Shown piece by piece: positions 6,900 through 15,986 of a stretch of 35,808 nt of DNA. The notes beneath the pieces are model-generated. The model saw nothing but the letters and a program-made list of their open reading frames with translations, did no database searches and was not told where the DNA came from. The first letter of the stretch is position 1, and every line of letters starts with the position of its first letter. The stretch covers positions 85,707 through 121,514 of the forward strand of contig DIWM01000050.1 in the NCBI GenBank assembly GCA_002428485.1, read 5' to 3'. Both the position numbers and the translations under genes were made by a program. Source of the stretch: Deltaproteobacteria bacterium UBA6106 (lineage in GTDB: Bacteria; Desulfobacterota; Syntrophorhabdia; Syntrophorhabdales; Syntrophorhabdaceae).

Positions 6900-8525
6900 A
6901 TGCCCCAACTCTATTCAGTGAGTCCTGATGGTACAAAGTATCCGCTGCCCAAACAATCGGACTATCGCAAAGAGTTCACCCGCATCGAGAAGCTTGCAGC
7001 GAAAGCCAAAAAGAACAATCAGGAGATTGTTATTGTCATGGGCGTCGGTTTCGTCGGCGCCGTTATGGCCGCGATCGTTGCCGATACGGTAGATTCCAAA
7101 GGCAATTCGTCAAAGTTCGTCATAGGCATGCAGCGTCCCAGCACCCGGAGCTACTGGAAGATCCCTCTCCTCAACAAAGGCATATCACCCGTAAAGGCAG
7201 AAGACCCTGAAGTAGACCCGATGATCAAACGCTGCGTCCTTGACAAAAAGACGCTTGTTGCAACGTTCACGTACGACGCTCTCCAGTTTGCTGATGTCGT
7301 TATCGTCGATGTTCAGCTCGATTACAGCAAGAAAGACCTCGGAAATGTCCGTACCGGCCACGTCGAGATGACTGCCCTCGAAGAATCCTTTGACATCATT
7401 GCCCATCGCATCAAGCCGGATTGCCTTGTGTTGATCGAAACCACAGTCGCACCGGGCACAACCGAGCAGATTGCCTATCCAGCCATGAAAAAGGTCTTCC
7501 GTCAGCGCAATATTCAAACCGATCCTCTCCTTGCCCACAGTTACGAGCGGGTCATGCCCGGTCGGAATTATGTGGCCTCTATACGTGATTTCTGGCGGGT
7601 CTGCAGTGGGGTGAATGAAGAAGCTAAGAAGAGGGTGGTAAAATTTCTGAATGAAGTCCTCAATACAAAGAAATTTCCTCTCACAGTTCTTGATCGTCCT
7701 ATCGAATCTGAGACTGCAAAGATAGTTGAAAATAGTTACCGCGCCACAACGCTTGCATTCATGGACGAATGGAGCAAGTTCGCCGAGCAGAACGGCGTGG
7801 ATATCATGAAGGTTATAAAAGCGATCAGGGTACGCCCTACCCACAACAATATGATCTTCCCGGGGCCGGGAGTTGGCGGATACTGCCTTCCGAAAGATGG
7901 CGGCCTCGGTATCTGGGCATATAGGCACATCCTTGGATTTGAAGACGATATTTTTAAAATAACACCTCTTGCCATAGATATAAATGATACCCGTGCACTT
8001 CATGCGGCCCAGATGGTGCGTGACGCACTCCGCAACATGGGCAAACCCATTGCCAGCGCTGAGGTGCTTGTCCTTGGTGCTTCTTACCGTGAGGATGTAG
8101 GTGATACCCGCTACAGCGGTTCAGAGATCCTCATCCGAAGGCTCGCGGAAATGGGAGCGGAGATACGCGTCCATGACCCGTATGTGGATGTGTGGTGGGA
8201 GTTTACAAAACAGGATGAGTACCCTGATAACAGCAAGAGGGTCTTTTTCAGGAACCAGAAGAAACTGAAAGATCTGGAGGTATTGAAAGATGTAAAAAAG
8301 GCCTTGATTGATATCGACGTCCTTGTTTATGCCGTCCGGCATGAACAATACCTCGATCTTGACCCCGATATGGTAGTGAAACAGGCGGGAAAACCAATCG
8401 CCGTAGTCGACTGCTTCGGCATCCTCGACGATGAGAAGATAAAACAGTATCTTCGATTAGGTTGCGAGGTGAAAGGTCTGGGAAGAGGGCATATCAGGAG
8501 ATTGAAGGAAGAGATGAACAGATAG
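6900..8525 (+). CDS. UDP-sugar 6-dehydrogenase (nucleotide sugar dehydrogenase family)
   Basis: Oxidises the C6 of a UDP-hexose or UDP-HexNAc to the uronic acid with two NAD. The NAD-binding motif VIVMGVGFVGAVMAA is at about residues 44-58, ETTVAPGTTEQ lies in the middle, and the catalytic cysteine is Cys329 in GVGGYCLPKDG. The C-terminal domain carries LGASYREDVGDTRYSGS. At 541 residues it is about 100 longer than the common 420-440. It has an N-terminal extension of about 40 residues and extra segments around the Rossmann domain (SSKFVIGMQRPSTRSYWKIP). The substrate cannot be fixed. The following epimerase of UDP-GlcNAc type suggests UDP-GlcNAc/GalNAc, giving a HexNAc uronic acid. GGAGG precedes the ATG. 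Confidence 0.88.
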   Translation: MPQLYSVSPDGTKYPLPKQSDYRKEFTRIEKLAAKAKKNNQEIVIVMGVGFVGAVMAAIVADTVDSKGNSSKFVIGMQRPSTRSYWKIPLLNKGISPVKAEDPEVDPMIKRCVLDKKTLVATFTYDALQFADVVIVDVQLDYSKKDLGNVRTGHVEMTALEESFDIIAHRIKPDCLVLIETTVAPGTTEQIAYPAMKKVFRQRNIQTDPLLAHSYERVMPGRNYVASIRDFWRVCSGVNEEAKKRVVKFLNEVLNTKKFPLTVLDRPIESETAKIVENSYRATTLAFMDEWSKFAEQNGVDIMKVIKAIRVRPTHNNMIFPGPGVGGYCLPKDGGLGIWAYRHILGFEDDIFKITPLAIDINDTRALHAAQMVRDALRNMGKPIASAEVLVLGASYREDVGDTRYSGSEILIRRLAEMGAEIRVHDPYVDVWWEFTKQDEYPDNSKRVFFRNQKKLKDLEVLKDVKKALIDIDVLVYAVRHEQYLDLDPDMVVKQAGKPIAVVDCFGILDDEKIKQYLRLGCEVKGLGRGHIRRLKEEMNR

Positions 8526-8561
8526 TTTAATATATAAGACAATTTAAAAGGATGGTTAACA

Positions 8562-9545
8562 TTGAACTTTGAACATAGAACGTTGAACGGTCTTCAATAC
8601 TTAGTCACCGGTGGTGCAGGTTTTATTGGATCAAATATTGTAGAAGAATTACTGAAACGAGGCGAAAAAGTTAGAGTGCTTGATAATTTTTCCACAGGCA
8701 AAAAAGAGAATCTGCAATTCGCTATTCACTACTCACCATCAACTATCGAAATCATTGAGGGCGATATCAGAGATTTTAAAACTGTTTGTAAAGCCATTGA
8801 TGGAATAGATGTTGTTTTACATCAAGCAGCACTTCCATCTGTGCCACGTTCCATTAAAGATCCGATTACAACAAATGAAGTCAATGTGGGTGGTACGCTT
8901 AATATGCTTAAAGCAGCCGTTGAGTCTGGGGTCAAGCGCCTCGTTTATGCCTCATCTTCATCGGTTTACGGTGACAGTCCGACCCTGCCGAAACATGAAG
9001 ATATGATTCCCAATCCTCTTTCGCCGTATGCGGTGTCAAAGCTGGCAGGAGAGAAGTACTGTCAGGTATTTTCAAAGGTCTATGGACTGCACACGGTGTC
9101 CTTGCGCTATTTCAATGTGTTCGGACCGCGGCAGGACCCGGATTCGCAATACTCCGCCGTTATTCCAAAGTTTATTAAGGCAATGATAAGCGATGAAAGA
9201 CCAACGATTTATGGGGATGGGGAACAAAGCAGAGATTTTACTTATGTGGCAAATGTGGTAGGGGCAAATCTACTCGCGGCTAAAGTTCAATGTGAGCCGG
9301 GCGTGGTGATGAATTGTGCCTGTCATGGGCAAACAACATTGAATGAGTTATTGAAAGAAATCAACAGTATTTTAGGAAAGAATATTGTACCTATTTATGT
9401 GTCAAAAAGATCTGGTGATATAAAGCATTCGTTTGCATCTATAGATAAAGCAAAAGATACTATTGGGTATACCCCGTTGATAAATTTTGGAGAAGGATTG
9501 AAAAAACTGTTGGAGGGTACACGGGTTAATGGTTTGCCGACATAA
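8562..9545 (+). CDS. SDR sugar-nucleotide epimerase, UDP-GlcNAc 4-epimerase (WbpP/GalE-like) type
   Basis: Extended short-chain dehydrogenase of 327 residues. NAD motif LVTGGAGFIGSNIVEELL, SSSSVYG, catalytic YAVSK and RYFNVFGPRQDPDSQYSAVI are all present. The last string is characteristic of epimerases acting on UDP-GlcNAc/GalNAc. No ATG is usable: TTG at 8562 with AAGGA nine bases before it fits, and TTG 8583 is an alternative. The first ten codons come from a TGAACTTTGAACATAGAACGTTGAAC word, a repeat-like sequence, so the N-terminus is probably acquired. It likely supplies UDP-GalNAc, or with the preceding dehydrogenase UDP-GalNAcA. This pathway assignment is inference. Confidence 0.85.
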   Translation: MNFEHRTLNGLQYLVTGGAGFIGSNIVEELLKRGEKVRVLDNFSTGKKENLQFAIHYSPSTIEIIEGDIRDFKTVCKAIDGIDVVLHQAALPSVPRSIKDPITTNEVNVGGTLNMLKAAVESGVKRLVYASSSSVYGDSPTLPKHEDMIPNPLSPYAVSKLAGEKYCQVFSKVYGLHTVSLRYFNVFGPRQDPDSQYSAVIPKFIKAMISDERPTIYGDGEQSRDFTYVANVVGANLLAAKVQCEPGVVMNCACHGQTTLNELLKEINSILGKNIVPIYVSKRSGDIKHSFASIDKAKDTIGYTPLINFGEGLKKLLEGTRVNGLPT

Positions 9546-9591
9546 TGTTTTATCTCGGAGGGGTTCAAAATAAAGTGTTAAGGAGAATAAC

Positions 9592-10725
9592 GTGAACAAT
9601 TTGAAAGAAAAAGTTAAGAATATCTATGTTACCCGTCCTTATCTCCCACCCCTTTCAGAATTCATCACATATTTGGAACAAATCTGGGAGAGCAAGTGGC
9701 TTACCAACAACGGTCCGTTTCATGAGAAACTGGAAAAAAGGCTGGCCGATTATCTTGGTGTAGAACACTTAGCTTTATTTGCAAACGGCACTCTTGCTCT
9801 TGTTACAGCACTTCAAGCGTTAAGAATTACTGGTGAGGTTATTACTACGCCTTTTTCATTTGTTGCCACTGCTCATTCTCTGCTGTGGAATGGTATCAAA
9901 CCCGTTTTTGTAGATATCAATCCAGAAACGTTCAATCTTGACCCAAAAAAAATCGAGGCTGCAATCACACCTCACACTACTGCGATCCTACCGGTTCATG
10001 TGTATGGGAAGCCATGTGATGTTGAAGAGATACAGAAGATTGCCGATACATACGGACTAAAGGTCATTTATGATGCGGCGCATGCTTTTGGAGTCAATTA
10101 TAAGGGTGAAAGTATTTTAAAGCATGGAGATTTATCGACATTGAGCTTTCATGCAACAAAAGTATTCACCACTTTTGAAGGAGGTGCCATAGTTTGCCCT
10201 GACGCTAAAACAAAGAAACGTATCGATGATCTTAAAAATTTTGGTTACGCAGATGAAGTGACCGTAGTCGCACCTGGAATTAATGCCAAGATGAATGAAT
10301 TTCAGGCCGCATTAGGCCTTTTGCAGCTCAAGCATATTGATAAAGCGATAGATAGGCGTTGTGAAATAGATAAACAATACCGAAAAGAACTTTCATCTAT
10401 TCCAGGTATTCTTCCTTTACCTTTACCCGTAGATTCAAAATACAACTATGCTTATTTCCCAATATTGATTAAGAAAGAGTATCCATTATTGCGAGATGAA
10501 CTCAATGAAAAACTTCGTCAACATGGGATTTATGCCCGGCGTTATTTTTACCCATTGATAAGTGAGTTTCCGATGTATCGAGGTTTGCCGTCGGCTGCAC
10601 AGTTGAATTTACCGGTAGCGCAGAAGGTTGCGAGTGAAGTGCTTTGTTTGCCGATTTATCCGGATCTTCAGTTAGATATTGTTCAAAAGCTTTGCGACCT
10701 TTTAAATTACGCTCGGAGGCGTTAG
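9592..10725 (+). CDS. DegT/DnrJ/EryC1 aminotransferase, VioA-like
   Basis: PLP-dependent sugar aminotransferase of 377 residues. The start GTG has AAGGAG upstream. The PLP lysine is Lys190 in LSFHATKVFTTFEGG. The cofactor region FANGTLALVTAL, the DAAHAFG motif and APGINAKMNEFQAA are intact. The N-terminal part (RPYLPPLSEFITYLEQIWES, then KWLTNNGPFHEKLE) is very like VioA, which makes dTDP-4-amino-4,6-dideoxyglucose (viosamine) from dTDP-4-keto-6-deoxyglucose. The following acetyltransferase gene fits synthesis of dTDP-Qui4NAc. RmlA and RmlB, which make the substrate, are not in the window. A different 4-keto sugar cannot be excluded. Confidence 0.88.
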   Translation: MNNLKEKVKNIYVTRPYLPPLSEFITYLEQIWESKWLTNNGPFHEKLEKRLADYLGVEHLALFANGTLALVTALQALRITGEVITTPFSFVATAHSLLWNGIKPVFVDINPETFNLDPKKIEAAITPHTTAILPVHVYGKPCDVEEIQKIADTYGLKVIYDAAHAFGVNYKGESILKHGDLSTLSFHATKVFTTFEGGAIVCPDAKTKKRIDDLKNFGYADEVTVVAPGINAKMNEFQAALGLLQLKHIDKAIDRRCEIDKQYRKELSSIPGILPLPLPVDSKYNYAYFPILIKKEYPLLRDELNEKLRQHGIYARRYFYPLISEFPMYRGLPSAAQLNLPVAQKVASEVLCLPIYPDLQLDIVQKLCDLLNYARRR

Positions 10726-10889
10726 ACGATGGAGTATCAGTTTCTGTAAAAAAATCTACTACAGTGCCAAAGCCGGAAGAAACCTTCTTGCAGGACTTGG
10801 CGGCAATATTGGAAACGTTTGGGTTAGTACTACAACCAGCCATATTAGACTATTTTGCTCCGTAAATTGATAAGAGTTGAGGTATTATC
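10726..10889. other. Gap with a possible gene remnant
   Basis: A 164-base gap. One + frame stays open from inside the aminotransferase gene to 10865 and ends with about 40 residues of ordinary-looking sequence (ETFLQDLAAILETFGLVLQP). It has no own start or ribosome-binding site. It may be the C-terminal remnant of a lost gene. I do not recognise the family. Confidence 0.3.
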
Positions 10890-11582
10890 ATGACAAAGAA
10901 ATTCGTAATAATTGGTGCAGGCGGTTTTGCGCGAGAGGTATTGGACATTTTTGACGCCTGTAATGAAAATGGCCATAACTATAATGTGTTGGGATATATC
11001 GTAGGGTCAGATTATGGTATGCCCGGGGAAAGAATTAATGATAAGCCGATTCTTGGTGACTTTGAGTGGCTCAGAACCAATTCGACAAACGTCCTTCTTG
11101 TATGTGGCGTGGGGGCACCAGAGGTAAGATTCAGACTAATTCAGAAAGCTTTGGTGTATGCTGCCAGCTACGGAAACATAGTACATCCTTCTGCAATACT
11201 CACAAATAGGGTGTCTCAAGGAGAAGATATTATAATTACGGCTGGATGTATCTTAACTGACAATATAAACATAGGCAATCATGTTCAGATAAACCTTGGT
11301 TGCACCATAGGTCATGATGTGATAATCGATGATTTTGTTACAATAGCACCGGGAGCGCATATCTCCGGTAGGGTATCTATAGGTATGGGCTGTTATATTG
11401 GCACCGGTGTCAATATAGTTGAAAGAGTAAGGATTGGTGCGTGGACGAGGGTGGGTGCCGGAAGCACGGTTATTAACGATGTCCCTCCGAATACCACCGT
11501 GGTAGGCGTGCCTAGTAGGGTGGTTAAGACAAGAAGCGAAGGCTGGTATCGCGCGAATGGGATAATCAGACCGCATCACTGA
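10890..11582 (+). CDS. Sugar O/N-acyltransferase, NeuD/PglD family (possible VioB)
   Basis: This 230-residue protein has an N-terminal nucleotide-sugar-binding half starting KFVIIGAGGFAREVLDIF and a C-terminal left-handed beta helix of hexapeptide repeats (ILTDNINIGNHVQINLGCTI, then GHDVIIDDFVTIAPGA). It ends VVGVPSRVVKT. The GHD histidine in the repeat region is the expected catalytic base. Members acetylate 4-amino sugars such as those for bacillosamine (PglD), viosamine (VioB) or perosamine (PerB). Directly after a VioA-like aminotransferase, VioB-type acetylation of dTDP-viosamine is the best guess. The ATG follows GAGGTATTATC. Confidence 0.87.
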   Translation: MTKKFVIIGAGGFAREVLDIFDACNENGHNYNVLGYIVGSDYGMPGERINDKPILGDFEWLRTNSTNVLLVCGVGAPEVRFRLIQKALVYAASYGNIVHPSAILTNRVSQGEDIIITAGCILTDNINIGNHVQINLGCTIGHDVIIDDFVTIAPGAHISGRVSIGMGCYIGTGVNIVERVRIGAWTRVGAGSTVINDVPPNTTVVGVPSRVVKTRSEGWYRANGIIRPHH

Positions 11583-11631
11583 CCCATGGGCGATAGAGGA
11601 GCATTTGAGTTTATTGTGAAGGAGATAAGGT

Positions 11632-12423
11632 ATGAACTGCTTCATATGTAACGGACGAATGTCATTCTATTTTGTAAAAGATTTTAAAGGTGCATGCGGC
11701 TTGAGAAAAGTTGAATATTGGAGGTGTGAGGTGTGCGGACAGACCGTGTCAAAAACTCATTTTGACATGGCCCAATCTGATTGGGAACGTCTAAATCAAC
11801 GATATCATGCATCATATCAAAGAACCAATGCCAACCCGGATGATCCTCGGTGGATGGAACGAATTAATGCCCAAGCATCCACGATTGCGAATCTGTCGAA
11901 GAATGGTTTTCTTCCCAGAGACAATCCTTGGATTGATTATGGTTGTGGGGATGGCAAGCTTTCAAATCTCTTGAACAACGCTGGTATTAACCTGCTCAAG
12001 TTCGACAGTTACATGTTCGATTCGGAACGCGATTATGTGGGCGAGAAGAGTTTGATAAAAAACCATTATGACGTTGTTGTAAATACGTCAGTATTCGAAC
12101 ATGTCAGATCTATAAATGTTCTTGACGAAATTGCGGGATTAGTCTCAGAGCAAGGGGTTTTTGCGCTTCATGTTCTTGTGGTCGAGTGTGTTCCGAAAGA
12201 CCCTGAATGGTTTTATTTGATTCCAGCACACTGTGCTTTTTACACCAATAAGAGTATGCAGATTTTATTCAAAAGATGGTGCTTTAAGGCGTCTGTCTAT
12301 CATGTCGAATCAAGAATGTGGTTCTGGTTTAAAACCAATGTAAATGCAGTGAAAAAATTTGTTCAAGCAAAGAATGATAACGCCTATTGTTTTAAATCCG
12401 GTTTTATGGATTATTGGAAATAG
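11632..12423 (+). CDS. Methyltransferase with N-terminal CxxC zinc-ribbon-like part
   Basis: 263 residues. The start MNCFICNGRM and CEVCGQT give two CxxC pairs (about residues 3-6 and 33-36), resembling a zinc ribbon, seen in several sugar methyltransferases. The SAM-binding motif is WIDYGCGDGKLSNLL at about residue 100, followed by DVVVNTSVFEHVRS. GGAG in the leader and an ATG at 11632 support the start. It lies between the acetyltransferase and Wzx, so methylation of a glycan or precursor sugar is likely. The substrate is unknown. The C-terminal part (residues 180-263) is not diagnostic. Confidence 0.72.
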   Translation: MNCFICNGRMSFYFVKDFKGACGLRKVEYWRCEVCGQTVSKTHFDMAQSDWERLNQRYHASYQRTNANPDDPRWMERINAQASTIANLSKNGFLPRDNPWIDYGCGDGKLSNLLNNAGINLLKFDSYMFDSERDYVGEKSLIKNHYDVVVNTSVFEHVRSINVLDEIAGLVSEQGVFALHVLVVECVPKDPEWFYLIPAHCAFYTNKSMQILFKRWCFKASVYHVESRMWFWFKTNVNAVKKFVQAKNDNAYCFKSGFMDYWK

Positions 12424-12554
12424 ACAGACAACTATCTAATGTGTATACATTTTCCTCATGGCCGTTTATTATTCTATCTTACCATAGAGGGACACCGCCT
12501 TTCCCAAATCCCTCTCATGAGTTTTTCATAAGAACGTAACACACAACCCCATTT

Positions 12555-14078
12555 ATGTCCCTAAAGCGCAACATCCTCGCCAACTACGCCAGTCAGATTT
12601 ACGTCACGCTGATCGGCATTGTGATATTGCCCTTGTACATCAAGTACATGGGTGCCGAGGCGTATGGGTTGGTGGGGTTTTTTGCCATGCTGCAAGCTTG
12701 GTTCAACCTGCTTGACATGGGCCTTACGCCCACAATGGCACGCGAAACAGCTCGCTTCCGTGGTGGTGCAATGGACGCACTCAGCTATCGCCGCTTAGTA
12801 AGGGCACTAGAGGGCTTATTTCTTACAGTAGCGCTGGTGGGTGGTAGCGTCATGTTCTTAGCCGCAGGTTATATCGCCAGGAGTTGGTTGCAAGCAAAAC
12901 AATTGCCCATTAACGAGGTGAAAACAGCAGTGCAGCTCATGGCTATCATTATTGCCATGCGCTGGATGTGCGGTCTGTATCGCGGTGCGATTACAGGCTC
13001 GGAACGGCTGGTGTGGCTGGGCGGATACAACTCATTTATTGCCACGTTGCGCTTTATCGGCGTTCTGTTGGTGTTGATATTTATTGGGGCGACGCCGACA
13101 ATTTTTTTCCGCTACCAGTTCTGTGTGGCTGTGTTGGAGCTGGCAGGGTTGCTATTTCATGCCTATCGTCTGTTGCCAATCATACCCCAAGGTATAAAAG
13201 TGCCTTGGTTCTGGACACCTCTCAAACCCGTACTTAAGTTTTCACTGACCATTGCTTTTACTTCATCAGTGTGGGTGCTGGTCACTCAGACCGACAAGTT
13301 GGTGCTTTCCAAACTCTTGCCGTTGGCCGAGTACGGTTATTTCATGCTGGCAGTGCTGGTGGCCAGTGGCGTGATGGTGATAAGCGGCCCCGTCAGTGGA
13401 GCCATCATGCCACGTATGGCAAAACTGGAAGCTGAAGGCAACCATGCGGGCCTGATGCATGTTTACCGTCAAGCCACTCAACTGGTAGCAGTGATTGCAA
13501 GCGCAGCCTCCGTCACCGTGGCTTTTTGCGCCGAGCCGATGCTGAGGGCATGGACAGGTGATAAAATCCTTGCTCAGCAAGCCGCCCCTATTTTAATTCT
13601 ATACGCCATTGGTAATGGCATTTTGGCGGTTTCGGCTTTCCCGTATTACTTGCAATACGCCAAGGGAAACTTAAGGCTGCACTTGATAGGCAATGCCATG
13701 TTTGTGGTTTTGCTGATACCCGCCATCATCTGGGCTGCCAGCCAATACGGTGGCGTAGGCGCTGGCTACGTCTGGCTAATAATGAATCTGATTTGCTTTG
13801 TTGCGTGGCTACCGCTTGTTCACCGTAAATTCGCACCGGGATTAAACTTGAAGTGGTATTTCCAAGATGTTCTAACAATTTTTTTAGCTGTTGTAATAGC
13901 GGGTTATTGCTTAAATACAATATTGCCGCATATCGATAGCCGAGGGTGGCAGATAAGTGCTGTGATGGGCTTTGGCCTTTTGTTGTTGCTGTCTGGCGCA
14001 TGTGCATCGTCTGTTGTTTGGAATCGGGTAAAATGGCAGTTTCGCAATCGGCCGATGAAACAGAAAGGATTTGTTTGA
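12555..14078 (+). CDS. wzx: O-antigen flippase Wzx (MATE-like polysaccharide exporter)
   Basis: A 507-residue inner-membrane protein with about 12-14 hydrophobic segments, in the RfbX/MviN-like superfamily. The N-terminus NILANYASQIYVTLIGIVIL and the following YIKYMGAEAYGLVGFFAML are typical. It moves undecaprenyl-PP-linked repeat units across the inner membrane. The window also contains a Wzy-like polymerase and an initiating sugar transferase and no ABC exporter, which fits the Wzx/Wzy route. The preceding 131 bases contain no clear ribosome-binding site for the ATG at 12555. The base composition is more G+C-rich than the gene before it, and the sequence style differs, which suggests separate acquisition. 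The stop overlaps the next start by one base (TGATG). Confidence 0.88.
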   Translation: MSLKRNILANYASQIYVTLIGIVILPLYIKYMGAEAYGLVGFFAMLQAWFNLLDMGLTPTMARETARFRGGAMDALSYRRLVRALEGLFLTVALVGGSVMFLAAGYIARSWLQAKQLPINEVKTAVQLMAIIIAMRWMCGLYRGAITGSERLVWLGGYNSFIATLRFIGVLLVLIFIGATPTIFFRYQFCVAVLELAGLLFHAYRLLPIIPQGIKVPWFWTPLKPVLKFSLTIAFTSSVWVLVTQTDKLVLSKLLPLAEYGYFMLAVLVASGVMVISGPVSGAIMPRMAKLEAEGNHAGLMHVYRQATQLVAVIASAASVTVAFCAEPMLRAWTGDKILAQQAAPILILYAIGNGILAVSAFPYYLQYAKGNLRLHLIGNAMFVVLLIPAIIWAASQYGGVGAGYVWLIMNLICFVAWLPLVHRKFAPGLNLKWYFQDVLTIFLAVVIAGYCLNTILPHIDSRGWQISAVMGFGLLLLLSGACASSVVWNRVKWQFRNRPMKQKGFV

Positions 14079-15043
14079 TGCAGCAAGAGAGAAAACCAAA
14101 AGTATCGGTGTGTGTTATTACCTATAACCAGGAAAAATATATCCGACAATGCCTGCAAAGCATCGTCGATCAAGAGACGGATTTTGACTTTGAAGTGGTT
14201 GTGGGGGATGACTGCTCCACAGACGGCACGCAGGCAATTATACAAGAGTTTGCAGACAAATATCCCGCACTGATTAGGACGATATTTCAAGAAAAAAATA
14301 CGGGTGGAACGAAAAACTATTTAGATGTACATGGTGCCGCGTTGGGTGAATACATTGCTCATGTAGACGGGGATGATTATTGCCTGCCCGGAAAGTTGAA
14401 ACGACAAGTAGAAATACTTGACAATAACCCAAAGATAGCTATTGCAGGCCACCTCGTGAAAGTTGAGGGTGCCGCGACTAAAGACTATTACAGAACTTCA
14501 CATTTGCCACGAATTGGCAACACAGCAACATTGGTTGAATTTGGAAGCTATTTTGCCCATAGTAGCAAGATGTATCGTGCCACTGCTTCATCGACCTTAG
14601 GATTTGACTATGAATGTATCGATTTCTTTTGGTACATAGAACATAGTAGATTCGGTGATATTTATCTTGACGACCATTATTATGGTGTTTACAGACACCA
14701 TCAGACAGGTATCTCAAAATTGAAGAAGTATAAAAATGTAATAATGAATTCGTTGGATCGTGCGTATGATCGAGCCATTGAATTAGGGGTTGACGTTTAT
14801 TTAGTTGAACGAGCAAGATACAAGCGTAGGTGTGCACAAGCGATTAATGATTTAATCTTAAGAGATTACAATTCTTATAAAGAAATGATCATATTCCCAT
14901 TTGCACACTTGAAGTATGTTCGATTTAGGCATATCCTATTGAGAATTGTAGGTATTATTTCACCATCATTGGCTAGGTTTATTTTATTAGTGAGAATGAA
15001 ATTGTTTACTTGTTTTAGACAGATGATTCATCTTTTTAAATGA
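14078..15043 (+). CDS. Glycosyltransferase family 2
   Basis: A 321-residue GT-A type enzyme. PKVSVCVITYNQEKYIRQCL, then FEVVVGDDCSTDGTQAII and the DxD-like HVDGDDYCLPGKL (about residues 96-108) are the classical GT2 motifs, with an inverting mechanism expected. A longer frame reaches back to 13946 inside wzx, but ATG 14078 in TGATG directly after wzx is the natural start. The C-terminal part contains IEHSRFGDIYLDDHYYGVYR, which helps place acceptor residues, but the transferred sugar is not predictable. It acts at the cytoplasmic face of the membrane in building the repeat unit. Confidence 0.88.
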   Translation: MQQERKPKVSVCVITYNQEKYIRQCLQSIVDQETDFDFEVVVGDDCSTDGTQAIIQEFADKYPALIRTIFQEKNTGGTKNYLDVHGAALGEYIAHVDGDDYCLPGKLKRQVEILDNNPKIAIAGHLVKVEGAATKDYYRTSHLPRIGNTATLVEFGSYFAHSSKMYRATASSTLGFDYECIDFFWYIEHSRFGDIYLDDHYYGVYRHHQTGISKLKKYKNVIMNSLDRAYDRAIELGVDVYLVERARYKRRCAQAINDLILRDYNSYKEMIIFPFAHLKYVRFRHILLRIVGIISPSLARFILLVRMKLFTCFRQMIHLFK

Positions 15044-15137
15044 TGGTGCATGGACATGGTAGTTGGGGGCTGCGCTGACAACATCTGTAATGGATATTGT
15101 CTTGCTGACATTATGTCTATTTAAAAAAGGGGAATAT

Positions 15138-15986
15138 ATGAACAAAATTTTTATTCGCGTAGCTAAATTTATCGGAAGGATGATTACATCATCAAATGTG
15201 CGAGGTTGGATCCTGCGTTGCTATTACCCTTTAGTTCGCGGAAAAAAAGTTCTAAGAACCATAAATGGCATAAATTATGCACTTGACTTGGATGAAATCA
15301 TAGATGTTTCAGTTAGCCTCGGAATATTCGAGGTAGACGTTCAACGCTGCTTGTCTAGATTTTGCAAACCCGGGATGGCCGTTCTCGACATTGGTGCCAA
15401 TATTGGAGCACATGCGTTGTCCATGGGACAATTTGTGTCTCCGGCAGGAATGGTATATGCCTTCGAGCCGACAAGTTATGCGCACAAGAAGTTGGTTGAA
15501 AATATCGCGTTAAACCCCAAGCTGCCCGTTATGGCATTTCGCATGGCACTATCCGACCACGATGAAGAAAACCAAGAAATAAACTTCCGTTCGAGTTGGT
15601 GCACCAATGGGGGTAGAAAAGATGAACCTTGTTATATTGATTATATTAGATTGGATCACTGGATGGAAATTTATGGATCAAATTGCCCCATAAAAGTAAT
15701 TAAGATGGATGTAGATGGTAATGAATTTCCGATAATCATCGGTGGTGCGGGTGCGATTCTTCAAAACTGTCCCATATTCATAATGGAAGCTGTCGGACTT
15801 CATTTTGAGAACGATGCAAGAAATCCAATACTGTGGTTATGGGAACACGGTTGGCGCTTCTCGACTCTCGATGGGAAACGGAAATTTCAGTCTATAGAGG
15901 AAATGAGCAGTCTATTGCCTCGAAACGATCTACAAATGACTAAATCAATAAATGTTCTTGGGATTCATCAGGAGCAATTAAGGTGA
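15138..15986 (+). CDS. FkbM-family methyltransferase
   Basis: A 282-residue SAM-dependent methyltransferase. The core GMAVLDIGANIGAHALSMG is motif I, YAFEPTSYAHKKLVEN is motif II, and IKVIKMDVDGNEFPIIIGG is the FkbM signature near the C-terminus. The open frame reaches back to a TTG at 15063, but GGGGAA with ATG 15138 is better. Members O-methylate sugars and other natural products. It overlaps the next gene by four bases (GTGA). A methylated sugar in the polymer is likely, and the position is unknown. Confidence 0.85.
   Translation: MNKIFIRVAKFIGRMITSSNVRGWILRCYYPLVRGKKVLRTINGINYALDLDEIIDVSVSLGIFEVDVQRCLSRFCKPGMAVLDIGANIGAHALSMGQFVSPAGMVYAFEPTSYAHKKLVENIALNPKLPVMAFRMALSDHDEENQEINFRSSWCTNGGRKDEPCYIDYIRLDHWMEIYGSNCPIKVIKMDVDGNEFPIIIGGAGAILQNCPIFIMEAVGLHFENDARNPILWLWEHGWRFSTLDGKRKFQSIEEMSSLLPRNDLQMTKSINVLGIHQEQLR

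Noticed and set aside
7185..8003. 272-codon minus-strand frame in the UDP-sugar dehydrogenase
   Set aside because: Antisense to the catalytic core of a recognised enzyme; no family match seen.
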